In this document: positions 44,633 through 56,487 of the stretch, piece by piece
Numbering within the stretch: position 1 is the first letter of the stretch
Layout of the letters: the number at the start of each line of letters is the position of its first letter
Assembly: GCA_010093685.1 (NCBI GenBank)
Contig: MU006219.1
Location: 267,531 to 331,530 of the forward strand
DNA length: 64,000 bases
Direction of reading: 5' to 3'
Origin: Ophiobolus disseminans
Lineage: Eukaryota; Ascomycota; Dothideomycetes; Pleosporales; Phaeosphaeriaceae
Translations under genes and position numbers: made by a program
Notes under the pieces: generated by a model
The model's database searches: none
The model's input: the letters and a program-made list of their open reading frames with translations, nothing else
Told to the model about the DNA's origin: nothing

Positions 44633-46756
44633 ATGCCGGGCTCAAACGAGACGAGCTCTGTCATGAGCAAGGCCACAGGTTTAACCAACATCGAAGAAGA
44701 GCTAGACACCTGGCATCAAGCGAACGAGCTAGAAGTGATCAACACGATCAATGATTCCTCCACCGCCTACATTGATGAAGTTCAGCTTCCGCATCAAAGT
44801 GTCAGCGTGTGGCGCATGCGGATCTCACTTCCCAATGATAACCGAGTAGCGAGGCGTGAAGCACTCGAAATTCAAGAAGATTGTCGACAGATAAGAGCCG
44901 GATGCGACAACCACCTCGAAGAATTGTTGAGAAATTACTGCGAAATTGGTACCTAGCGTTGCAACTTATTCCTTGTCCTCAAAAAGCCGGTTGCGGGTCA
45001 ACAATTAGCAGCCTTCCTGGCGACTTTCAACCAACTTCCGTCGCAGGGATCTTTCTCGATCACCGCTCGCAAAGGACTAATCAAGAAATGGTTCGTTTGC
45101 CTTGCATCTGCCGTCGCATTCATACATCGTCACGATATAGCGCATGGTGATATTCATGCTACGAACATCTTCTGTCACAACGAACAAATAATTCTGACCG
45201 GCTTTGATTTCCGGCAGAGAACTGGGGTCGTCGACAGAGGATTAGTCTATGTGGACGACGATAGACACGATTATTTGGGGCAGGATGTCTTCATTGCGCT
45301 ATCTCGACACTTTCCGGTTTCATGTACTATGGATATTCGCTTTCTTGGCATCGTGTTTGCAGAAATGCTTGTCATGCTTCTCGACGAAGACATCGAGGCG
45401 CTGAGAATCCACATGCGTGGCAACAAGATGGCCTCCGTGCCGTACCACAACAAACGCGACCGCTTTCACAGTTGGTTCAAATCAGCAGTACCAAACCAAC
45501 CTGACCGAGGAGGGTTCAGCGCTCATGGCATATACGAACATCGCATCGCACATATGCTCGACACACAGCCCAACACTCAGCCAAGTGCTAAAATCATACT
45601 CCGTATTCTGACGAACAAACGGCCAGACTTGCTTGGTTCAAGGCCCCCATGTATGTGCACGGTAACAGACAGCGTCCATACACCAGAGACCAAAAGTGGT
45701 TGGCAGGTCGGAAAAGAAAAGTTTTTATGGGATAGCGCGGCTCAAACACAGTTGAACGTCACTGAACGAGGCGTGCTGGGTCAAGGAAGAACGGGAGTAG
45801 TAGAAGAAGTGCGTGTGCCTGGATATAGTACCTTCCTAGCGCGCAAGCGCATCTTGATCCGCCGCATCAGTGCTCCTGGTGCTATCGAGAAGAATGGCAT
45901 CCGCTCCGAAATTGAAAATCTGAGGAGACTGGATCATGTGCATATTGTGCAGATCCTAGGATGCTATCAGGAGCCAGCCGGGAGATATGGCGCCTACTTC
46001 TACGTGCTGTTGTACCTAGCTGCCGACAACGATCTCCACATCTTCCTGGAAGAGACGTGCAGGACTGCACCTATTGAAGATCGAGCGATGTATAACTCCT
46101 GGTTGAAGTCTTGGTTCATTTGTCTATCTTCGGCGCTAGCCTACTTGCACTATCGGGGTGTGTTTCACGAGGACATCAAGCCGGCCAACATCATACACTG
46201 TGGCGATAAGATATATCTGACGGATTTCAGTTCTTCGCGTAGGATACAGAAGTGGGACGAGACTTCTACCGAAAGCCCTGCGGCAGCTACCCGACTATTC
46301 GCTGCACCTGAGGCTCTGTACGAGGGTGGGGCTATGCAGCGCCATGGCTCAAAGACTGATGTATTTTCGCTCGGGCTTGTCTTCGTGGAGATGCTGACGG
46401 TCATGTATGGCGAACAAGTCGACGATTTACGTGAGTTTGTGTTCAAAGACGCGGAGGGACAACATCAGTATCACCGCGTCAGCACCGAGATCGCAGATTG
46501 GGTCTTTAAAGGCGCCGCATCTCACGGTCGAAAATTCTACGGAATAGCATCCCTTATCCTCAGCAGAATGCTAGCGCTCGAGAGAGAGAAAAGATCCAGT
46601 GCACAGGAAATCGTTGACGTATTCTTGCAGCTTGGAGACGAGTATGGTAGCAAGGAATGTGGGTGTCAATGGTATAATTGGACGAGGCCAGAGACAATCA
46701 ATATGAGCCCAGGCAATGTACAGGTCGACGAAGACGGTGACTTCGTTATGGTATGA
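44633..46756 (+). CDS. Tandem protein kinase-like protein, with one in-frame TAG after codon 107
   Basis: The frame from ATG 44633 continues to 46756, about 708 codons, with a TAG at 44954-44956. Two kinase-like modules are visible. The first has a hinge-like stretch (NLFLVLKKPVAG) and a C-lobe with IAHGDIHATNIF, but the DFG position reads GFD (IILTGFDFRQR), so the metal-binding Asp is lost. The second has a Gly-rich loop (LGQGRTGVVEEV), a VAIK-like Lys (ARKRI), FHEDIKPANII (HRD replaced by HED), YLTDFSSSR (DFG replaced by DFS), FAAPEAL and DVFSLGLVFVEML. It keeps enough residues to be active. Short serine/threonine-kinase-like proteins of this sort are common in filamentous fungi. The TAG may be removed by a possible 60-bp in-frame intron (GTACCT...ACAATTAG, 44948-45007), but this would delete the hinge, so a nonsense mutation is also possible. 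Confidence 0.65.
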
Positions 46757-48595
46757 AAACGAATGTACTACGCGTATGGGTACCTAGGTAGTGTACTCTC
46801 AAAGCAATTGACAAGTCATATTGACTGAAGAGTGGATGCAGAGGAGACGTCTTCTCTATGATTGATAAAATATTGTTCGAAGCTGCCGGGAGAGCTTAAC
46901 AACTCTTTTAGCAACGAATAATTTACCACCAGCCACAACAACCCAAGACTACGACCTTGGACAGTAAAATTGTGATCCGACGTTTTTCTTCCTAGACTGG
47001 AAGAGCGAGAGAAGCCCCAAAAATAGCAAGCTTTCCACTAGCGTTCCAAGAAAGGCAGCAACTCCACAAAAGATCTTCTAAGGTTGACAGGAACGAGAAA
47101 AGCACGAACACGCTTTTCCGGTGAAGTGGAGACCCTCCACTTTTGTCCCGAAAAGGCTTGCAGACATGCGGTGCTGAGCAGGAAGAGCGGATGTGACACG
47201 AGCGAAGCTGTACTAGGTGGAGAAGTTTACTAATGGAATGTGGCAGGATGCCATAAAGCGAATGGCTGTTCATTAAGGCGTCTGTAAGGCGCGGCTGTCT
47301 TCATGCAAGATATATTGTTTTCGCTTTTGCCTTAGAAAGTGGTGGAGACTGTGGAGGTTTACAGGATAAGGTAAATATTGGGTATTGTGACGCCGCAGCC
47401 CAAGCGCAATTCATCGACACAATGCATATATCACGAGATAAACACGAGGAGAACATGTTCAATGCATGCCTTGTATGAAGATAGATGCGAATTAGAAAGA
47501 AACGAAGATACAGCCAGCGCTACCAGGCGGCGCATGTGCCGACCTCGGGAAAGCCACCCTGACCAGTCCTTATCGGGACTAGATTGGCTCTAGTGGAGAA
47601 TGTTACTTCATGATCGCCTTATCTCGTGTCCACGACACGCCCCGTCAACGAGCGATCATCCACCCTACCAACTAGCCTGCGGCTATGCTTGTGCCGGAAT
47701 TCTGTCATTCAATATTGGTCTTCTTCACCGCATCCCTCGCCCGAGCGTGTGCGCGCTAGAACAGCTGTCGCTTTTCCATTCCGATGCATGCGAGCAGGAG
47801 ACATCCTTTCGGCATGCCACAATGGCCATAATCTTGCAATTTTCGAGATGTAACATGAGCTTACTGTCTTGGACACCACAGCATCTTTGTCAATTTGATC
47901 GAGCTGCCGCTCATCCGGCATCAGGCAAACCACCGGCGCATGAGAGTTTTTAGACATGCGCATCTGGATACACACTACCACATTACCATCAGTTCGAAAA
48001 TACGAATAGCGCAGATCGTTGCAGTGGTCTTGCGCTGCGCTATCCTTAGCCACAGAAAGCCTTCGTGGTATGCGCTACCTAGGTATCACTATGTCGTGCG
48101 TCTGCAGCCTCGGCCCAAGAACAATAATGCTTGAGCAGGCATAGTTTTCTATCGAGTCCCATCGATCAACTGACAATTCGTTGGGCCGAAAAGAAGTTTG
48201 ATTCCTGAGTACGGCATGCCGCGTGAGTGACAGCCTCCATTCGCATCAACCACACATGCCATCAAGGCGTTGCGCCTCATAAAGTTTGCTCATGTTCTCG
48301 TATACACTTGCCGCACTGACCGCATGATGGAAGTATGATACCCACTTCAGCTAGCCGGTCGATACGTCTAGCAATAGCTACGAAGGAATACGACTACTAT
48401 GGTCACAGACCGTATGTTACCCACTTCGCGCCATCTTGCCGAATCGGGTTTTCGCTTGCGTGAGGCGTGGAGGATAAGAGGTAAATGAACCCATCATGTA
48501 GTATAATTTGGAGTAAGCTTCCTCTCTTTGTCATTCGGTTCAGTACTTGCTCTGTCGTTCTTTCGTCTTGTTGTCGCACTTCATCAACTTTGAAG
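46757..48595. other. Intergenic region upstream of the laccase
   Basis: About 1.8 kb without a supported gene. Short overlapping open frames occur on both strands near 47600-48130, but none resembles a protein family. The laccase frame is open upstream to 48485, but the signal peptide begins at 48596. Confidence 0.4.
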
Positions 48596-51043
48596 ATGCT
48601 CTCATTCAAGAAAGCTTTGACTTTGCTCCTAGCAGGCTCATTTTTGGTCGTAGCTGATGTTGCACCGGTCAAGCAACTCAAAGTGAGCCATGACGGCACA
48701 TGCGGCAACGATGTGAGCTGTTTTGGATCACAATTTGGTGGCTGCTGCCGAGGAGACGGCAGATGCGGATCGCAAGTACTTCGAGTTCTCTACTTCCAGC
48801 CCTCGCTAATATTGTACAGTACCCCCGACTATTGTGGCGCGACCTGTCAGATAGCCTTCGGTCATTGCGAAGACACTCAAGGCAAGCCCAGCCCAGATGG
48901 CACGTGTGGTGGAAGTAAGGGATACACATGCAAAGACTCTGAGTTTGGCGCGTGCTGTAGCAAGTACGAGTTTTGCGGTAGCGGTGCCAATTATTGCAGT
49001 GCTCCAAAATGCCAATCACAATTTGGCGAGTGCGACGACATGCATCTCAAGCCGCGGAATTATGGCAGTGAGCAGTCTTGTTCAAGCATCAGCAACACAA
49101 CACCTACCAGTTTGGATGCCTCTTCTGGTTTCGTTTCGGTAACGAAAGGTACCGTTCGTTCCTCTGCGGTCGCTTCGAACTCGCCTCCATATGAATCACA
49201 AGGTACCATTGTCAGACATGACTTGTCTGCCACTAAACAGTCTGCATCTTATCTCGCGACTACTCTAATCACCCCAACACTCATCGCAAGCTCAGCAAAC
49301 ATGACAGCATCCTCATACGCTTCCGCCACTGCCTCTGCAGCGGCTTGCGCACACTCTTTTCCGAAACGCTCGAACAAATCGGTCTTCAAGCGTGAAGAAA
49401 TTGACCAAAACTGCACACCGTGCGGGGGTCAAGGCGGTAGCTTGCCTTTCTGCGGCGCTGATCACACAACGGACAACTACAAATTCACGCCAAAGACTTG
49501 TCGAACGGTGTACTACAACCTAGACATCACCAACACCACACTCGCTCCAGATGGCCAAGAGCGAATCGTGCTGGCGGTGAATGGTCAACTTCCGGGCCCG
49601 ACTATTGAGGCAAATTGGGGAGATACCGTCATTGTGACTGTCAACAACAAATTGCAAGACAACGGAACGAGCATACACTTCCACGGCATCCGCCAGCTGA
49701 ACAATGCTGAGTATGACGGAGTGCCAGCAATCACGCAATGTCCTATCGCGCCTGGCGATTCATTCACGTACAAGTGGACTGCTACAAACTACGGTACCTC
49801 TTGGTATCATTCTCACTATGCTATTCAAGCATGGGAAGGTGTCGTGGGTCCAATGGTTATCCATGGCCCTACCTCAGCATCTTGGGATGTCGATGCAGGC
49901 ACTGTCATGCTCCAAGACTGGTCCCACCGCACGGTCGATAGTCTTTATGATATTGAGCAAGACGCTATTTCTGGTGGGCCACGCACGATGGATAACGGTC
50001 TCCTCAACGGCAAAAACACATGGGGCGTGGATGGCACAAAAAACCAAACCGGTCAACGCTTTGAGCTCGGGACAAAATTTGAGCCAGGAAAGACCTACCT
50101 CATTCGCATCATCAACGCGGCTATTCAGGGTACCTTCAAGTTCTACATCGATGGCCATGAGCTCGAAGTCATTAACATGGACTTCACCAATATCGTTCCG
50201 TACAAGACAGACGTTCTCAATATCGTCATCGGACAACGCTACATGGTGCTGGTGAAGGCTAATCAGACCCCAGGCAACTACTGGATGCGCGCCGACAATC
50301 AGAAAGCGTGTTCCGCTAACACCCAAGCTGACGATATCCGAGGCATTGTACGCTACGCGAGTGTCTCAAACAGCACCGCCATCCCGACCTCCACTAAGTA
50401 CAACTACACCGGTGAATGCGTCGATGAGCCTCTGGCGTCACTGGTCCCCACTGCAAAGGTGAACGCGTACAGCAAGGACGTGGGCTTCACAAAAGACGTG
50501 TCCGTAGCCGCCAACGCAGACAACCTGTTCAAATGGTATCTCAGCGGCACGACATTCTACTCCAAGTACGAAGATCCCACGCTCGTCCGCGTCATCGCAA
50601 ACAACAGCGCGCCCACTTACTCTGGAAACCTCATCCTCGACCTACCGAAGATGGGCGAATGGGTCTACATCATTGTACAATCTAAGATCCCTGTCAACCA
50701 CCCTATTCATCTCCACGGGCACGACTTCCTCATCCTCGGGACCGGTTCAGGTACTTATACCGACCAGCCGCTCAACCTGCAGAACCCGCCACGTCGCGAT
50801 ACTGCAAATATGCCGGCCGCTGGGTGGTTGGTGATTGCCTTTGAGACGGATAACCCAGGTGTTTGGTTGATGCATTGCCATATTGGATGGCACACCAGTA
50901 TGGGCTTTGCGTTGCAGATTGTGGAGGGCAAGAGCATGATTAAGGATACGGTGAAGGATGAGTGTGGATTGTATGGGACGTGTGCGAAGTGGAATCAGTG
51001 GGTTGAGAAGAGGGGCTTCAAGCAGCACGATTCTGGCGTGTGA
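48596..51043 (+). CDS. Secreted laccase (multicopper oxidase) with two chitin-binding modules
   Basis: Two exons, 48596-48771 and 48820-51043, joined across a GC-AG intron, encode about 799 residues. A signal peptide (MLSFKKALTLLLAGSFLVVA) is followed by two hevein-type chitin-binding modules near residues 33-75 and 85-130 (CFGSQFGGCCRGDGRCG and CKDSEFGACCSKYEFCG), then a Ser/Thr-rich linker. The oxidase part contains all four copper-site motifs: HFHGIRQ, WYHSHYA, HPIHLHGHDF and HCHIGWHTSMG. Laccases couple one-electron oxidation of phenols to reduction of oxygen to water. Here the chitin-binding modules suggest the enzyme sits in or on the fungal wall or another chitin surface, perhaps in melanin or phenol chemistry; that is inference. 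The module layout on an ascomycete laccase is unusual. Confidence 0.93.
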   Translation: MLSFKKALTLLLAGSFLVVADVAPVKQLKVSHDGTCGNDVSCFGSQFGGCCRGDGRCGSQVLRVLYFQPSLILYSTPDYCGATCQIAFGHCEDTQGKPSPDGTCGGSKGYTCKDSEFGACCSKYEFCGSGANYCSAPKCQSQFGECDDMHLKPRNYGSEQSCSSISNTTPTSLDASSGFVSVTKGTVRSSAVASNSPPYESQGTIVRHDLSATKQSASYLATTLITPTLIASSANMTASSYASATASAAACAHSFPKRSNKSVFKREEIDQNCTPCGGQGGSLPFCGADHTTDNYKFTPKTCRTVYYNLDITNTTLAPDGQERIVLAVNGQLPGPTIEANWGDTVIVTVNNKLQDNGTSIHFHGIRQLNNAEYDGVPAITQCPIAPGDSFTYKWTATNYGTSWYHSHYAIQAWEGVVGPMVIHGPTSASWDVDAGTVMLQDWSHRTVDSLYDIEQDAISGGPRTMDNGLLNGKNTWGVDGTKNQTGQRFELGTKFEPGKTYLIRIINAAIQGTFKFYIDGHELEVINMDFTNIVPYKTDVLNIVIGQRYMVLVKANQTPGNYWMRADNQKACSANTQADDIRGIVRYASVSNSTAIPTSTKYNYTGECVDEPLASLVPTAKVNAYSKDVGFTKDVSVAANADNLFKWYLSGTTFYSKYEDPTLVRVIANNSAPTYSGNLILDLPKMGEWVYIIVQSKIPVNHPIHLHGHDFLILGTGSGTYTDQPLNLQNPPRRDTANMPAAGWLVIAFETDNPGVWLMHCHIGWHTSMGFALQIVEGKSMIKDTVKDECGLYGTCAKWNQWVEKRGFKQHDSGV

Positions 51044-54000
51044 GCGGTTGTTGGTTTGAGTTCTGCTGGTGGAGCTGTTGGTACCTCTGTAGCTTCTTGT
51101 ACATACTTTAACTGATTTCTCTTATTCTCGATCATGAGTCGACCTTCAGGCTTTCGTTTATATGAGTATGATAACCTACAGCTACGGTCAAGTGTGTCAA
51201 GGTCTGAAATGGCGCACTAGGTGACGAAGTCAAAGGTTGCAAGACTTGTGGCTCTGTTTGGTACGTGTGGAAGGATGGGCAGGAGAATCTGCGTCTCGAG
51301 AAGTGTTGCGCCAGGTGAACTCAATTGATTTTTCGTCATCAGTAGGCTGTGGCTTAGCGTCACCCGTATGCTGAGTGCCACCCTGAAGGAAAGACATTTC
51401 TAATCCGTAAGCACTGGAATACTAGTAGTGGTCATACGCCGTTGTGGCAAACATAGTAACACATCTGGCGACGTGCTCGCCATTGGAAAGCAGTCCGCAT
51501 TGACCTGCCTATCCAGGCAGTAATCTGAGAAGATCATCGCGATAGAACCCTTCGAGAAGGTGGGTCGGCCCGGCAAAATCTAGGCACCTATGTACATGCG
51601 GATGTTGCACCTGACTTGCTGCATGAGCGACGGCGTCTAAGGTTGTTAGCGAGGTCCAGTCGACGGCTTCGCCCATCAAGTCGATAACAACGGACACGCG
51701 GGGGGAGTGCTTAGATCTAGGAAGGAGGCATGACCTCTCTGTATTGAGCAGGTAGCGAACATTGCGTGATGCTTTTAACTGATCAAACAAGATAACGTTT
51801 GCCCACACGTCCTCTTGTTGACATGATAGCACCTAGATGGACAGCACGTTGCCCGGTAATTCAGCTACTGATCGGGAAGGAGACCGGGTCTCGGAATGGC
51901 GATCCTTGGATAGCACTGGGGTGTGCAGTTGACGTGTCGATTGGTGTAGTATGAAAGTGTACCTGCATGATAGGCTTTGGCATCCATAGTAGAAGCGAAA
52001 GTACAGGTGTGCGCGCTAAATACCCATGAGGAAGGAGGCATAAGCAGCGCAGTGTAAGCTAAAGTAAGCCACCTCCTTCAAGCCCTTTGATTCACGAGGT
52101 AAGATTCCTTGGTGCGGGGTCAACCATTGACGTGAGCCTTGGACTTTTTGTTGTGATCGATATTTCCGGGCAGTCACGGAGCTACACACCGACGGCTTCT
52201 CACTGTAGCTTTCGAATGATCAACGCCAGGTCTCTGATACTGTAGCATCTGGGCTGACTGAGATAGTTCTTACGCGCTTCTGAATGCGCCTCGGTCACCA
52301 AGGAGTCTTCAATGCTTGATCTGAAGAGGAAGCCACTGGATCCAATTTTAACATGGCAGTTAGTCTTAGAATCTGCCCGCAGGGCCCAGCAAGAAAGCGT
52401 TACAACCTCGGGAGGCTGAAGATGAGCAATGCCGAGTGTGATGTGTGAGACTGCGCCTCAACCACGCCGACGCATAATGGGGATCTGGTTGGCTTCCTTG
52501 CGCTTCTGTTCATGCGAAACATAATTGGCAGCAATGGTGAAAACCTGCTGCGTGATGTACGGTCCAAACCTCCTGGGGTCGTATCAAGCAGGTGTACGCT
52601 CCTTCGTTCAGAAATTTAGGAAGCTGTGCACGAATTCGGAAGAGTAGGCAAGCCATATTCAGCCCAGGGTTATGGAGCGCCTGTCATGCGCACGTGAATG
52701 TTCTCCCATCTAGCAACTTGCGATGGTGAGCCGGGTTAGTACAATTATTTTTAGCGTCGAGATCAAGCCTTTCCAGTACCAGAGCATGTGAAGTTCATTT
52801 CCCAGGTTGACAGCTTCGCCGTAGGGTCATAAATTAAAATTTGTGACAGTGTCGGGAGGTCAGTAGGAATGCCTGGTAGATGGTAGTTCTGTGCAACGCA
52901 ACTCGGTTGGCACGTGTGCTTGGCACGGCTGCAACGTTGCCGAAATCGGAGTGACATCGCGCTCTGCCGTTGTTCAACCCTTTCATTCCAATCCCAAGTC
53001 ACAACACACAGTCCGGAGCGCCTGCAATCTGCTCTCTCACAACGGCGTTCAACGGCGAATTAATTAACGGGGAACCGCTCGCATCAGGCAGGAGGTATCT
53101 GTACTTGTGCAGCGGCGAGGGTGATCGGCACTGCGACAAGACACCAACTCCGGCCCCTTGACGGATCCGCGGACTTTCTGGGGAGAGCCATCCTTCAAGC
53201 GCCCGCTCCGCAGCCTTGCGCCATCTGCGTCATGTTGTTTGTTGGGCATTCCATTCCTCATTCACGACTGCGACTATGCAAGCAGCACGTTGACGTAGCA
53301 TGCAGCTTCCAGGCCTGCCCTTACTTCAACGGTCGGGCCTCGTCGATATTGTTGGGCAAGGGCCATGCGTCTCACATCTCTTTTGCCTGCCTCGTCGACA
53401 TGCCCAGACTTGCTGTCGCCTTATCTGAGGTGTGGCTAAAATCATGGTTGGATTATAGTGATCTGCAGCGACTCAATCCCAAACCAGTAGGTGGTTTGTA
53501 CATTACGTGCTTTTAAGCTTAATCTTAGTGGCCTTGGTCTTGCATGCTGGTCAGCAGATCATGGGTGTCAAAGCTGATGCAGGAAGACGACCGACTGTCG
53601 CATGCCCAAGGCGACAGATTCGGGATGTCTGTGATACGTGAGGAAGGCTGTGGTAACGCCCGCGCTGTGTCCGACAAAGCATTTTCCTGTGTACACCTTT
53701 CATTGGTCCACGCCCAACCCTCGATTACCTCGAGGCTCAGAAACGCTTCGCTGACAAGGATGGATCGCCACGGGTAAGGGATGTGCATTGCCGATAAACC
53801 TCCTGCAATCAAATGCTGGCCAATCGGTATGGCCAATCAGTGCCGACTATAGCACTGGGATGCGACTACGGCAGTGTCGAGGGCGTCTGGCAACGCCATA
53901 CGCCTACATTGTATCTCAATGTAGTTTCCTCGATGATGAAGAATCTGGGCGCTTATTTACATCTTCAAGATGGTTTCCTCTGTCAAGATCCAAGGCTAAC

Positions 54001-54792
54001 CCCTTGCTTTCTTTTTGTTTTGAACGCGTCTCTGGCATCCAACCTCGCGCCTAACGCGAAAGTTTTGTTTTCTGGCCACAGTGTGATATCTCGGGTCGTC
54101 CCGAAAGAATGGATCTTAAGGTCAGGGGTCAGCTGTGAATGTGCTCAAACGACCTAGTTCGCCTTGGGCCACCTCGCCGCTACCAATTCATCCTGAGCCC
54201 AATTAGGACGGTGAAGACGACCGGCAGACAAGTCCCTGCGGCACGTAATCGATGGCCCCCAGGAACCACATGCCTGCTTGAGTTGCTTCATCTCTTCATC
54301 GACCTGACACTGATCCAGTTACCAAGCTCGCCATTCCTTATCAGGCTTCACAGTCGATCTATCCCGCGCCCAATCGCACTGCCCCGACGCCTTCGACGGT
54401 GATGTTTCTACGCGATCTTATCCACATCCCTAAACTAGTAAGCATCTTTAATCTCAGCTGCATCTTGCCAAGAAGCGAGCATCTGACCTTCTACACAGGT
54501 GTATCCTCCGGCCTTCTCGTAGGCACCTTTACCACCCTCTGTCGACGCTACTGCAGTGTGTTGGTAGGAATTAGTGCCGGGTGACGGTGTCCCACCTCCC
54601 GTTCTAGGATCTAGCAGTACACAACCACGTTGAGTCGCCCACCGTCTGAAACCTGGCACTGTAAGTATATCGGCCGGCGCGATACCGCACTGCCTCTTCG
54701 GCTAATCCTTATTGGCAGGTGCGTTTGCCTCTTTCACTTCGCTTCCACGTGCCTCTTACACCTCGCTTCCGCGACCGAGTCTCCACTGAGTC
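51044..54792. other. Gene-poor region between laccase and first subtilisin
   Basis: About 3.7 kb with only short open frames in all six frames. The best candidates are 51509-51832 (-), 53525-53785 (-) and 53813-54157 (+). None has a recognisable motif, a good start and a clear splice together. No long terminal repeats, transposase remnants or tandem repeats were noticed. Base composition does not look strongly AT-skewed. Confidence 0.45.
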
Positions 54793-54800
54793 TATATAAG
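54793..54800 (+). promoter_or_regulatory. TATA box of the first subtilisin gene
   Basis: TATATAAG lies 114-121 bp upstream of the ATG at 54914. It is the clearest TATA-like site in the window. Confidence 0.6.
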
Positions 54801-54913
54801 AAGTACAAAATATCCCTCTCTCAACACCAGGCAACGAGCACAGCATCACTCACCCCTACAAAGTCTACCCGCAAATCTTGCTTTGACGATTCCCTTCGCT
54901 CAACCTCGCCAAC

Positions 54914-56205
54914 ATGAAGCTTTCACTCCTCCTCGCCCTTCTGCCTGCGGCACTTGCGGCTCCGGCCCCAATGATTATTCCCCGCGCGGGCTCGCCCATT
55001 CCCGGCAGGTACATTGTCAAGATGAAGAACGAGAACCTCCAGCAGCTCATCAACTCCGCTTTGTTGCTTTTGAGGAAGGACCCTGCTCACGTCTACAAAT
55101 TTGGCGGCTTTGGTGGCTTCGCTGCTGATATGCAAGACGATATCGTCGACCTTATTCGCAACCTTCCCGGTGTAAGAAGCGCCATTACTAGCCTGCCTAT
55201 TTACTTGCTAAACTTCTTCAGGTTGAGTATGTCGAGCAGGATGCTGTTGTCAAGGCGAGCTTGGGCGAGTTTGACAATCTCGAGAAGAGGGCCTTCGTCA
55301 CTCAGAGCAGTTCTACTTGGGGTCTTTCGCGCATTTCCCACAAGAACCGCCAGACCGGCACCCTTTCCTACACATACGACGACAGTGCCGGTGCCGGCAC
55401 GTGTGTATACGTAGTAGACACGGGTATCTCCACCACCCACCCTGAGTTCGAGGGCCGTGCCACCTTCCTTGCCAACTTTGCTGGTGATGGCTCCAACACC
55501 GACGGCAACGGCCACGGAACCCACTGTGCTGGTACTGTTGGCTCCAAGACCTACGGTGTCGCCAAGAAGACCAAGCTATATGCTGTCAAGGTTCTTGATG
55601 CAAGCGGTTCGGTACGTTACCATGCTCTGGCCATCAACAAAGCACTCGCTAATCTCACACAGGGGTCCAACTCTGGTGTCATTGCTGGTATCAACTACGT
55701 TGCCAACGACGCAAAGACTCGCGACTGCCCCAAGGGCGCCGTTGGTAGCATGTCCCTAGGAGGCACTCGCTCCACCACTGTCAACGCCGCTGCCGCCAAT
55801 GCTGTCTCTGCCGGTGTCTTCTTTGCCGTTGCTGCCGGTAACGAAGCTGTCGATGCTGGCGGCTCGTCGCCTGCCTCGGAGCCCACTGTGTTCACCGTTG
55901 GTGCCACCGACAGCTCTGACCGTGCTGCTACCTTTTCCAACTATGGCACTGTCGTCGACATCCATGGCCCTGGTGTCTCTATTCTGTCCACCTGGCTCAA
56001 CGGTGGCACCAACTCCATCTCTGGTACTTCCATGGCTACTCCCCACGTTGCTGGTCTTGCTGCCTACATTCTTTCACTGGAGGGCAAGAAGAGCCCTGCT
56101 GCTCTATCCGCCCGCCTCCAGGAACTCGCTACAAAAGACAAGATCACTGGCCTCAAGGGTACCACAAAGAACTACCTCGCTTTCAACGGCAACCCCTCTG
56201 GTTAA
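54914..56205 (+). CDS. Secreted subtilisin-like serine protease (S8, proteinase K type)
   Basis: Three exons, 54914-55171, 55222-55611 and 55663-56205 (GTAAGA and GTACGT donors), encode about 396 residues. A signal peptide (MKLSLLLALLPAALA) precedes an I9-type inhibitor propeptide (GRYIVKMKNENLQQL). The catalytic triad is clear: Asp152 in VYVVDTGIS, His184 in GNGHGTHCAG, and Ser339 in GTSMATPHVAGL. The protease is of the proteinase K/alkaline protease family, secreted for extracellular protein breakdown. Processing should occur before the mature N-terminus near VTQSSSTWGLSRIS. The second intron, 51 bp, is in frame, so an unspliced read still appears as one ORF. A TATA box lies upstream. Confidence 0.95.
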
Positions 56206-56487
56206 ACCTCTAGTTTACCAACATTTGTTGGTGGTGCAATGATGCACGGGGTTCTGCGCAGGGAGCATAATAGAAGCGGAAGCATTCTACTCTTTTCCTT
56301 ACGAAGTCATGACTGCGCCCATGCGCGCCGGAAGATGGGCGTTTCTCAATGAGCATATAGTAATAATGCTAGCTTTCTAAGTACATCTGCCTAATTTCCA
56401 TGTGCAACACTGTGCTGTCCGAACCCAACACATTACACTTTCGTCCACACTTCTACCCCATCTACCTACCCGCGCCACGGTACAACA

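Noticed and set aside
53525..53836. 103-residue minus-strand ORF with protein-like composition
   Set aside because: It begins at a non-ATG codon, shows no known motif and has no supporting splice structure.
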